A stretch of 5,523 nt of DNA from Desulfobacterales bacterium (GTDB lineage: Bacteria; Desulfobacterota; Syntrophobacteria; B119-G9). Where the stretch lies: positions 1 to 5,523 of the forward strand of contig JALXAI010000329.1 of assembly GCA_026992215.1 (NCBI GenBank), in the 5' to 3' direction. The position numbers and the translations under genes were made by a program. This document shows positions 1 to 5,523 of this stretch, piece by piece (position 1 is the stretch's first letter; each line of letters begins with the position of its first letter). The notes under the pieces were generated by a model. That model saw nothing but the letters and a program-made list of their open reading frames with translations, was not told the origin of the DNA and did not search any database.

Positions 1-464
1 TTGCCGAAGGAACCAGAACCCTCGGTGATGTTGATGACAATGAAAACAACTGGGGCGTGGGCTTTTCTTTTGATCAGAGCATCTGCAGAGATGTAACACT
101 ATTCCTTCGTGGCGGAATAATGGACGATGACGTTGTGAGATATGACGGCACCAGCGTTGAAAGCCCACCCATGAAAGGAGCCTTAAGCGGCGGTTTTCGT
201 GTCGGTGGTTCCTACTGGGGGAGAAGCGACGACAGGTTTGCCGTAGCGTTTGGGACTGTTTTCCTGGATGATGACCTCGAGGGGCTCTACGGGTTGCCGG
301 ATGACATTGCCGACGAACATCACCTCGAACTCTACTACACCCTTTCGCTTTTCGAAGGGGGACTTGAGTTTTCCCCGGACCTCCAGGTTATATGGAATCC
401 CGGGGGCGACAACGATTCTGACACTGTTACTGTAGGTGGAGTAAGGATGCAGGTTAACTTCTAG
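1..464 (+). CDS. OprB-like outer-membrane porin, C-terminal part (5' end outside window)
   Basis: The frame is open from the left edge (first full codon at base 3) to a TAG at 462-464, giving the last 153 residues of a longer protein. The visible part alternates short amphipathic strands with acidic and glycine-rich turns, as in an outer-membrane beta-barrel. Near the end, residues reading LELYYTLSLFEGGLEFSPDL are followed by QVIWNPGG, and the protein finishes in QVNF with a terminal Phe. That arrangement (a strand, 'PDLQ.I.NPGG', a last strand, terminal aromatic residue) is typical of carbohydrate-selective OprB porins; the terminal Phe is the usual signal for barrel assembly. Its role would be passive uptake of sugars or other small solutes across the outer membrane, but the substrate cannot be read from this fragment. 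A GTG at 57 could be mistaken for a start, but the frame continues upstream in the same style. Another porin family remains possible. Confidence 0.72.
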   Translation, partial: AEGTRTLGDVDDNENNWGVGFSFDQSICRDVTLFLRGGIMDDDVVRYDGTSVESPPMKGALSGGFRVGGSYWGRSDDRFAVAFGTVFLDDDLEGLYGLPDDIADEHHLELYYTLSLFEGGLEFSPDLQVIWNPGGDNDSDTVTVGGVRMQVNF

Positions 465-480
465 TCCATTCCAGTGAACC

Positions 481-517
481 AAAAAAGGGGAACCGTGTAT
501 CTATTTCGGTTCCCCTT
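481..517 (-). terminator. intrinsic terminator of the cold-shock gene, between convergent genes
   Basis: Bases 485-495 and 507-517 form a perfect 11-bp stem with an 11-base loop. Read on the - strand the stem is followed directly by six T (plus-strand A at 481-486, overlapping the stem foot), the layout of a rho-independent terminator for the leftward gene ending at 548. On the + strand no T-run follows, so it may stop or stabilise the porin transcript only weakly. It begins 16 bases after the porin stop codon. Confidence 0.82.
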
Positions 518-547
518 ACGTTCCGGGTCTTTCCGCTTTGCCGGATG

Positions 548-748
548 TTACATCCTTTTTACATTTACAGCCTGAGGACCCTTCGGAGTATCCTCCACGT
601 CGAAACTCACTCTTTCACCTTCCTGCAGTGACCGAAACCCTTCGGCCTCGATGGCACTGTAATGCACAAACACATCACCCTGCGTTTCAGTCTCAATAAA
701 ACCATAACCCTTCTGATCATTAAACCATTTCACTTTACCCTCTGCCAT
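548..748 (-). CDS. CspA-family cold-shock protein (single CSD domain)
   Basis: A 66-residue protein covering exactly one cold-shock domain, the usual length of the CspA family. It begins MAEGKVKWFNDQKGYGFI and carries both RNA-binding signatures: RNP1 (KGYGFIE, residues about 13-19) and RNP2 (VFVHYSAI, about 26-33). The C-terminal part, with GPQAVNVKRM at the end, matches the final strand of the five-stranded OB fold. Such proteins bind single-stranded RNA and DNA in the cytoplasm and loosen RNA secondary structure; some are cold-induced and others constitutive, and sequence alone does not say which this is. The ATG at 748 is preferred over a GTG at 760 because it gives the canonical N-terminus, and an AAGGAG ribosome site (plus-strand 760-765) lies 11 bases before it, overlapping the GTG. 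The gene is monocistronic, with its own terminator, and is divergent from the DUF3047 gene. Confidence 0.96.
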   Translation of the reverse strand: MAEGKVKWFNDQKGYGFIETETQGDVFVHYSAIEAEGFRSLQEGERVSFDVEDTPKGPQAVNVKRM

Positions 749-1091
749 AAGCGACCACACTCCTTTCTTGGTCTTTCGTACTGCTCATCAGGAGTCACTT
801 TTGTGGCAGTCTTGAAACGGTATCGCTTAGGCGAAAGCCAATTTCAAATGACACCAAAACATAGACCCTAACTAGCGTACTACTAATAAAACGGTAAAAA
901 CAAAAAAACCACTTTGTGACCCAAGTCACTATAGATGCATATATCAGATTAGAAGAATTGCTACAAGAAAATTTAAAGAAAAATTTCGTCTCTTTTTGAC
1001 CTTTTCCCGAAATGGCGAGGCTCCTTGCTATCGATAGGGCCCCTGCATCTAAACCGCTGTTCTGCAAGAAAAGTATCCCCGTGCATATGGT
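749..1091. other. divergent intergenic region and probable cold-shock leader
   Basis: This gap separates the divergent cold-shock and DUF3047 genes. The part next to the cold-shock gene (749 to about 890) has stops in all useful frames and probably holds its untranslated leader; CspA-type mRNAs often have long leaders. No match to the E. coli cold box was seen. The 880-1000 stretch is very A/T-rich with long A and T runs, typical of promoter DNA. A CRP/FNR-type palindrome lies at 915-930. On the - strand TATAGT (plus-strand 929-934) is a fair -10 hexamer but lacks a good -35 partner, so the exact cold-shock promoter is unresolved. Confidence 0.5.
915..930. promoter_or_regulatory. CRP/FNR-family operator-like palindrome
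   Basis: TGTGA at 915-919 and TCACT at 926-930 are separated by six bases. This matches 9 of 10 defined positions of the CRP consensus TGTGA-N6-TCACA, and the inner GTGAC/GTCAC arms are perfectly symmetrical. It lies about 170 bases upstream of the cold-shock start and about 195 bases before the likely DUF3047 transcription start, so position favours the cold-shock gene. Depending on which -10 is used there, it would sit near -41 (activation) or over the -10/start region (repression). The regulator is not in the window and chance occurrence is possible. Confidence 0.35.
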
Positions 1092-1118
1092 TTGAAAAAT
1101 TACTTTCCATGTGATAAT
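1092..1118 (+). promoter_or_regulatory. sigma70-type extended -10 promoter for the DUF3047 gene
   Basis: TTGAAA at 1092-1097 resembles a -35 box, and TG-T-GATAAT at 1110-1118 is an extended -10 element (GATAAT differs from TATAAT at one base). The spacer is 15 bases, shorter than ideal, which the extended -10 could offset. Transcription would start near 1125, leaving a leader of about 27 bases with the ribosome site at 1131-1140 before the ATG at 1152. Confidence 0.45.
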
Positions 1119-1151
1119 TTCTTTAAGCTTGAAAGGAAGGAAAGTTTGATT

Positions 1152-1829
1152 ATGAACAAAAGATTGCTTGTATTTGGCTTGATTCTAATCCTCGGACTTG
1201 CTTTTGATAGCCCAGGGATATTAGCGGAACAGCTGATAGTTGATACTTTCAGGATCAACGATAAAGGTCGCTTCCCCGAAGGCTGGGAATCGAAGCATCT
1301 GAACGAGGCAAAAACAATTTACAGGGTTGCGGTCGAAAACGGGAATGCTGTACTGTGCGCACACTGCGAGGGCAAAGCCATCGCGATAGGTAAGAAAATA
1401 GAATTTGATCTGGAGAAGTTTCCAATCTTGACGTGGAGATGGAAAGTTGTGAAATCGCCGAAAGGGGCAGATGAAAGACATAAGCAAACCGGGGACAGTG
1501 CTGCAGCGCTGTATGTCGTATTTCCAAACGGGATAAAAATTTGGAATCCGAAAGCCATAAAATATGTTTGGAGCTCAAGTTCCATGCCCCAGAATACCTG
1601 CACCGTCAGCCCGTATGCCCGGAACACCAAGATAGTTATCCTGGAGAACAACAAAACCCCCAAGGGAGTGTGGATTCGAGAAAAGGTAAATGTCCTGAAG
1701 GATTACGTCAAGTTTTTTGGCAAGGGAAACCCTAAGGTAAAAATGATAGGAATCATGTCAGATTCCGACAATACCGATACCGAAGTCCATGCTTTTTATG
1801 ACGACATCGTTGTTAAGGGGGCGGAATGA
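1152..1829 (+). CDS. exported DUF3047 domain protein
   Basis: A 225-residue protein with a classic Sec signal peptide: basic start (MNKR), hydrophobic core LLVFGLILILGLAF, and a likely cleavage after ILA at residue 25. The rest is one DUF3047 domain. Recognisable segments are a WRWKV strand (about 95-99), GDSAAALYVVF (about 114-124), KAIKYVWSSS (about 134-143), GVWIREKVNVLKDY (about 172-185) and a C-terminal MSDSDNTDTEVHAFYDDI (about 202-219). The domain is widespread in proteobacteria and has no established function; the DSDNT and DDI acidic segments are its most conserved parts. The protein should be periplasmic or anchored outside the inner membrane. The ATG at 1152 is chosen over an in-frame TTG at 1092 because it gives the signal peptide at the N-terminus, follows an AAGGAAGG ribosome site, and because the TTG lies inside the probable promoter. 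A CAHC motif at residues 69-72 is unusual. Confidence 0.9.
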   Translation: MNKRLLVFGLILILGLAFDSPGILAEQLIVDTFRINDKGRFPEGWESKHLNEAKTIYRVAVENGNAVLCAHCEGKAIAIGKKIEFDLEKFPILTWRWKVVKSPKGADERHKQTGDSAAALYVVFPNGIKIWNPKAIKYVWSSSSMPQNTCTVSPYARNTKIVILENNKTPKGVWIREKVNVLKDYVKFFGKGNPKVKMIGIMSDSDNTDTEVHAFYDDIVVKGAE

Positions 1830-1836
1830 GACGGTT

Positions 1837-1850
1837 CCCGCCTAAGCGGG
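1837..1850 (+). terminator. weak hairpin just after the DUF3047 gene
   Basis: CCCGC (1837-1841) and GCGGG (1846-1850) form a 5-bp G/C stem with a CTAA loop, starting eight bases after the DUF3047 stop. No T-run follows, so it is at best a weak or rho-assisted end of the transcript; no better intrinsic terminator was seen nearby. Confidence 0.25.
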
Positions 1851-1872
1851 CAGCTGAACTAATCCTCCGGGT

Positions 1873-2105
1873 CACGGCAGATCACTGGCTGCGGTACTTT
1901 TCTTGAAATCATTTTCCGAAGGTCAGCTGTTTTCTCCTCCCGGAACGAGCATCCTCCGCATTACAGATTATTCCAACCTATGTCCCGGAAGTTGGTGCGT
2001 GGGTGGCAACGCGAGCAAGCAATGCCTGCATAAAAGGTGGTTTGCTAAATTCTGGAGCGCAAGCGGATATGGAAAAATGCACCAATAAGGCCTTATGTTA
2101 TGTAA
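1873..2105 (+). repeat. diverged direct repeat, copy A
   Basis: Copy A aligns with 2402-2633 with few gaps. Best segments: 1908-1923 against 2438-2453 (14 of 16 identical), 1961-1981 against 2492-2512 (18 of 21 identical) and ATGGAAAAA at 2069 against 2593. Offsets are 530, 531 and 524, so the match is collinear over more than 160 bases. Copy A lies in a frame open from 1907 to a TAA at 2213-2215, and that frame matches the copy B frame at peptide level (FLLP, then LQ..PTY, then K.T). No ribosome site supports translation. Divergence is high, so the duplication would be old or under relaxed constraint. Confidence 0.45.
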
Positions 2106-2401
2106 CCTCTCATGCCAGTTCCCGCAATAGTGCACCAGGGGATCCGCGGCTTATGCTGAAAAAGAATATTGTCCCGTTAAAGCCGAGCCTTGACATAGTA
2201 GAGAGCAGTAGTTAACTTGGTTGTAATAAGCTTGGTCTTCTCGAAAGCGTAATATTCCAGGGGATGAACTTCTCAGCGTCAGCCTGGTGATACAAGCAGT
2301 AAATGCTGAGCAAATCTGGAACAATTAGCCATTGATGATGGTCTTTGCGGATAATATTTATTACCTCATGAATTGGAGGTATTCATAAGATGTGTTGAGC
2401 C

Positions 2402-2633
2402 CACGGGGAAGAAATTTCAGGTGGTAGTTTTTTTCGTATCAGTTTCGGAAGGTTCGCTTTTCTTTTACCACTCGCAATGACCATTTTCAGATTACAGGTT
2501 GCTCCAACCTATCTATTGAGAATGGGTGTGGGGAACGCCAAAGGGGCAGGCATCTCATGCTACAGAGCCCGCATGAACCAGACCGTAGCAAGATGGAAAA
2601 AACTTACCAGCTGCCCTTACATTTTCGTGTTAA
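2402..2633 (+). repeat. diverged direct repeat, copy B
   Basis: Copy B is the partner of 1873-2105. It has a CACGG start, a T-rich stretch ending near 2434, a GGAAGGT element at 2447-2453 and TCCAACCTAT at 2503-2512. A frame beginning with ATG at 2477 and ending at 2764 spans its second half (95 codons, rich in Cys and Trp, no known family). The frame is already open upstream of the ATG, and FLLP (about 2458-2470) lies before the ATG, so the ATG may be incidental. No ribosome site precedes it. Confidence 0.45.
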
Positions 2634-3316
2634 TCAGCTGCTCATTGGAATGGGCGGAGACTTCGACCAACCGGTCATTGTTGGCTGAAGCCTGGAAGGC
2701 CCTTGAAAATGCAGCCTGTCACTTAACATGTAATTTCCCCGGAGACTTGCACGAATGTGGATGAGCGGAAAAATCCGGTGGCAACCACGCTGGCAATAAG
2801 CCGGCATGGATGAAACCATGGTTACAAGCCCAACAAGAGGAAAAACCACCAAGTACCACAGATGCTTTGGCCTGGGCATGCGAGAAGAAGCGGAAAAAAT
2901 CTGGATATTCAGTGGTTGTTTTTCGTCCTGGGTATCTGTTTACGGTTCGAATGTGGATTGAAACTATCTCTGATCATCAACGTGTACCACATATATCTGA
3001 ACCGGCTGATAGCGAGCTTCGAGGGACGATTTTGCGGGGGTTAAAAGAAAATAAGGATATGAACCGGTGAAATATTTTTCTTCTACCGCTTTGAACTACT
3101 CGACACCTCCTACTCCCACGGGCTCTGTCTGGGCAGTTTTCGCAAAAACCGTGCGACTATGCCTACGGGTACAATTGATTGTTTTCTACCCTGAACTGCG
3201 GGTGAAATCTGTATCGTTCCACGGGCATTCTATGACCGCCTCAAGCTGATACAACGCGTATCCTTAACTAGACACGGTATGAGTTTGGGTGCGAAGGAAG
3301 AGAAGGGTGGTAAGAT

Positions 3317-5523
3317 ATGGAGAACTTTGAGAGCATCGCAAGCAAAGAAGGGTTTATTAAAAATGTCCTGGAATCTCTGGATGAGCCTGTTTTCATTACG
3401 GATTTCTCCGGGAAAATATTGTGGAACAACACAGCTGTGTCAGGGATTAGTGCAGAGGATCCTGAGAAAATCCCCGGGCGAAAGTTACTCGAAATCTTTA
3501 TACAGCCGGATGACATGGCAAGTGAATGGATTTCATGCCTGGAGAAGCTTTCTTCGGGGAACGATAGGTGCGAAGCATCGCAACATTTACAAGGGAAATA
3601 TTACACGGTCAAGGGAAGTGTTATACCTGCCACGGAACACGAGAAAGTTATACTGTGGCGATGGGTAGATATAACCGGCAGGGTGCTTTCCGAAATAAAA
3701 GCGAAACATCTCAAGAGTATTTTCGGGGCCATTCGGGAACTCAACCACATCATCACCAAAGAAAAGAACCCGGAAAGTCTTGTCAGAAAGGTCTGCGAGC
3801 GCCTTTATGAAAGTGGGTGTTCCGGGCATGTGTGGGCTATACTTGTAGACGGAAAGGGTAGGGCTTACGAGGCATTCGAAGTGGGCTCCGGGAAGAATAT
3901 CCTTCGTTTGCGTGAATCCATCGAAACGGGGAGAATCCCCCCTTGTGTTAAAGATACATTCGATAATGTCGAGCCTGTGGTTCTTAAAAGGAGTTCATGT
4001 GAAGCTTTTGACTGCCCCATGGTTAAAGGAAATGGGTTCCGTGGTGGCGGTGTTTCCATGAAACTTGAGTATTCGGGACGAATGTGGGGGTTTCTTACCG
4101 TGTGCAGGGCAAAGGAATTCGGAGTTACGAAGGAGGAACTGGGGCTTTTGAAGAGTGTTGCTGAGGATGTGTCATTTGCTCTTCATAGCATCAACGTAGA
4201 AATTGAAAAGGAGAAGTCCCTGGAAATTCTTGAGAAAACTGAGAATATGTTCAGGCTGCTCGTTGAGCACTCCTTTTTCGGATTGGCCATATTAAAGGCC
4301 GACGGAACCTTCGAGTATTTGAATCCGCGTTTTACCGAGATTACCGGGTACACTATTGACGAAGTACCAAACAGGGCCGCATGGTTCGAACTGGCATTTC
4401 CGGATCAGAACTACAAGAAAGAGATATTGAGTTCATGGAGGAAGGTATGGGGAGAGGATCACGGCGGGGGAGATACCAGTGAAGGAACTTACAGGATAAG
4501 GTGCAAGGATGGAGAATACAAGATTCTTCGATTTAGAAGTGTGATCCTTGAAGATGGCAGGATTATTTCCAGCTGTGAAGACATCACGGAAAAGGAAAAC
4601 CTTCAATTGCAGTTGCAGCAATCTCAGAAAATGGAAGCCATAGGGAGGCTCGCTGGCGGCATCGCGCACGATTTTAACAATTTGCTGACTACAATTCTGG
4701 GAATGGTCGATTTACTCCTTATGGATATCACGGAATCCGATCCAAAGCACAGAGATCTGCTTGAGATCAGAAAGGCTGCCAAACGGGCATCCCACCTCAC
4801 AAAACAACTTCTGGCATTCAGCAGACGACAGGTACTCCGGCCATCTGTACTTAATCTCAACGATGTTGTAGCCGAAATGGGCAAGATGCTGCAAAGGCTT
4901 ATAGGGGAAGATATCGAGCTAATAACCGTTTTCGATGAAAATCTGGGCAATGTCATGGTGGATCAGTCCCAGATTGAACAGGTGATCATGAATTTAGTGG
5001 TCAATTCAAGGGATGCCATGCCCGACGGTGGAAAACTCATAATAGAGACGGCGAATGTTGATCTCGACGAGGAGTATTCCGAAAAACATGTGGGCGTAAA
5101 GCCCGGGCCTTACGTGATGCTGGCTATCACGGATACGGGGCTGGGGATGGACGAGAAAACCACTTCACGGATTTTTGAGCCTTTTTTTACGACCAAGGAA
5201 AAGAACAAGGGGACAGGACTTGGCCTGGCGATGGTTTACGGAATTGTTAAGCAAAGTGGGGGAAATGTATGGGTTTACAGCGAGCCAGGAAAAGGAACGA
5301 CATTTAAAATATATCTTCCCAGGGTCTCAGAAACAAGCAGCTCCGTTAGCACTGAGACCATTCGGCAAGATGATCTCAGGGGATCCGAGACTATCCTCGT
5401 TGTTGAAGATGACGAGATGGTAAGAAGGCTGGCCCGCCAGATGCTCTCGAAGGCAGGATATCGCGTATTGGACGCGGGAAGCGGTGAAGAAGCCATCAGG
5501 ATAGCCAGGGAAAATGAGGGACA
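3317..5523 (+). CDS. soluble PAS-GAF-PAS hybrid histidine kinase (3' end outside window)
   Basis: From the ATG at 3317 the frame stays open to the right edge, 735 visible residues. The start is fixed by an in-frame TAA at 3311-3313 and a GGGTGG ribosome site at 3305-3310. Domain order: PAS 1 (about 14-120, with PVFITDFSGKILWNN), GAF (about 139-290), a short helix, PAS 2 (309-425, FGLAILKADGTFEYLNPRF), coiled linker, HisKA (about 436-505) with H-box GGIAHDFNNLL and phosphorylatable His451, HATPase_c (about 543-669) with N-box Asn559/Asn563, DTGLGM at 606-611, FEPFFTTK at 620-627 and GTGLGL at 632-637, then the receiver start (ETILVVEDDE, acidic pocket 697-699). The receiver's phospho-acceptor Asp should lie just beyond the window. 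No signal peptide or membrane span is present, so it is a cytoplasmic sensor that autophosphorylates and passes phosphate to its own receiver. The stimulus is unknown. GAF residues Cys228 and Cys233 (C-X4-C-P) may matter for sensing. Confidence 0.95.
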   Translation, partial: MENFESIASKEGFIKNVLESLDEPVFITDFSGKILWNNTAVSGISAEDPEKIPGRKLLEIFIQPDDMASEWISCLEKLSSGNDRCEASQHLQGKYYTVKGSVIPATEHEKVILWRWVDITGRVLSEIKAKHLKSIFGAIRELNHIITKEKNPESLVRKVCERLYESGCSGHVWAILVDGKGRAYEAFEVGSGKNILRLRESIETGRIPPCVKDTFDNVEPVVLKRSSCEAFDCPMVKGNGFRGGGVSMKLEYSGRMWGFLTVCRAKEFGVTKEELGLLKSVAEDVSFALHSINVEIEKEKSLEILEKTENMFRLLVEHSFFGLAILKADGTFEYLNPRFTEITGYTIDEVPNRAAWFELAFPDQNYKKEILSSWRKVWGEDHGGGDTSEGTYRIRCKDGEYKILRFRSVILEDGRIISSCEDITEKENLQLQLQQSQKMEAIGRLAGGIAHDFNNLLTTILGMVDLLLMDITESDPKHRDLLEIRKAAKRASHLTKQLLAFSRRQVLRPSVLNLNDVVAEMGKMLQRLIGEDIELITVFDENLGNVMVDQSQIEQVIMNLVVNSRDAMPDGGKLIIETANVDLDEEYSEKHVGVKPGPYVMLAITDTGLGMDEKTTSRIFEPFFTTKEKNKGTGLGLAMVYGIVKQSGGNVWVYSEPGKGTTFKIYLPRVSETSSSVSTETIRQDDLRGSETILVVEDDEMVRRLARQMLSKAGYRVLDAGSGEEAIRIARENEG

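Larger units (their letters stand above)
1830..3316. other. 1.5-kb stretch without a supportable gene, containing diverged repeats
   Basis: Open frames here are short (at most about 95 codons), occur on both strands, lack good ribosome sites and resemble no family I recognise. The longest + strand ones are 2477-2764 and 2810-3070. No transposase, tRNA or convincing riboswitch was found. Two long diverged direct repeats occupy part of it. Between them (2106-2401) I see only a 6-bp hairpin at 2362-2381 that includes a GGAGGT ribosome-site-like sequence. The section 2634-3316 holds a possible partial third repeat near 2904-2949 and, at its end, the kinase ribosome site. No convincing promoter for the kinase was identified. 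The region could be decayed coding sequence, a cassette-like insertion, or unstable intergenic DNA. Confidence 0.6.

Noticed and set aside
183..482. 99-codon - strand frame under the porin gene
   Set aside because: It is antisense to a well-supported porin frame, has no ribosome site, and its product resembles nothing known.
897..930. The palindrome at 915-930 followed leftward by a T-run, read as a - strand terminator
   Set aside because: The stem is only 5 bp and is separated from the T-run by seven bases, and no leftward gene upstream needs a terminator there.
1013..1029. Sigma54-like sequence TGGC...TTGCT upstream of the DUF3047 gene
   Set aside because: The spacing between GG and GC is 11 bases instead of the nearly invariant 10, and the CAC of the -24 element is missing; a better sigma70-type promoter lies closer to the gene.
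795..1067. 90-codon frame on the - strand between the divergent genes
   Set aside because: It starts with TTG without a ribosome site, crosses the A/T-rich promoter region and matches no family; it would also overlap the cold-shock leader.
824..1848. The 10-mer CGCCTAAGCG found inverted at 824-833 and direct at 1839-1848, each in a small hairpin flanking the DUF3047 gene
   Set aside because: Shared 10-mers are expected by chance in a window this size, and the flanks do not extend the match.
1973..1995. CCAAC...GTTGG inverted pair in repeat copy A, reminiscent of integron attC ends
   Set aside because: The 5-bp arms do not fit the RYYYAAC/GTTRRRY core consensus, the pair is too short for attC, and copy B lacks the GTTGG half; no integrase gene is present.
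2634..2879. 81-codon - strand frame whose N-terminus looks like a signal peptide
   Set aside because: No ribosome site precedes the ATG at 2879, the rest of the product resembles nothing known, and it overlaps repeat-associated sequence; the hydrophobic start is probably chance.

Overview
The window looks like a piece of chromosome from a free-living Gram-negative bacterium, most plausibly a Desulfobacterota/delta-proteobacterial or related environmental lineage. This is inferred from gene content only: an outer-membrane beta-barrel porin, an exported DUF3047 protein and a soluble PAS-GAF-PAS hybrid histidine kinase. Base composition is moderate. No RNA gene, CRISPR array or recognisable transposase was found.

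Left part (1-1829). The window opens inside the 3' end of an OprB-like porin gene on the + strand (ends 464). It converges with a small cold-shock protein gene on the - strand (748 to 548). An 11-bp hairpin between them carries a T-run in the leftward direction, so it is a good intrinsic terminator for the cold-shock gene. A 0.4-kb divergent intergenic region follows, holding a CRP/FNR-type palindrome and a probable extended -10 promoter. It leads into a DUF3047 gene on the + strand (1152-1829) whose product has a clear signal peptide.

Middle part (1830-3316). About 1.5 kb has no gene I can support. It is not featureless: two stretches (about 1873-2105 and 2402-2633) align as a diverged direct repeat at a nearly constant offset of 524-531 bases, with similar short peptides in the same frame. 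A weaker partial third copy may lie near 2904-2949. This is the least explained part of the window.

Right part (3317-5523). One long open frame without a stop runs off the right edge. Its 735 visible residues encode PAS, GAF, PAS, HisKA, HATPase_c and the start of a receiver domain. No membrane segment is present, so it should be a cytoplasmic hybrid sensor kinase. Its GAF domain carries a Cys-X4-Cys-Pro segment of possible sensory interest.

The genes do not form one pathway or operon: porin and cold-shock gene converge, cold-shock gene and DUF3047 gene diverge, and the kinase stands alone behind the 1.5-kb gap.
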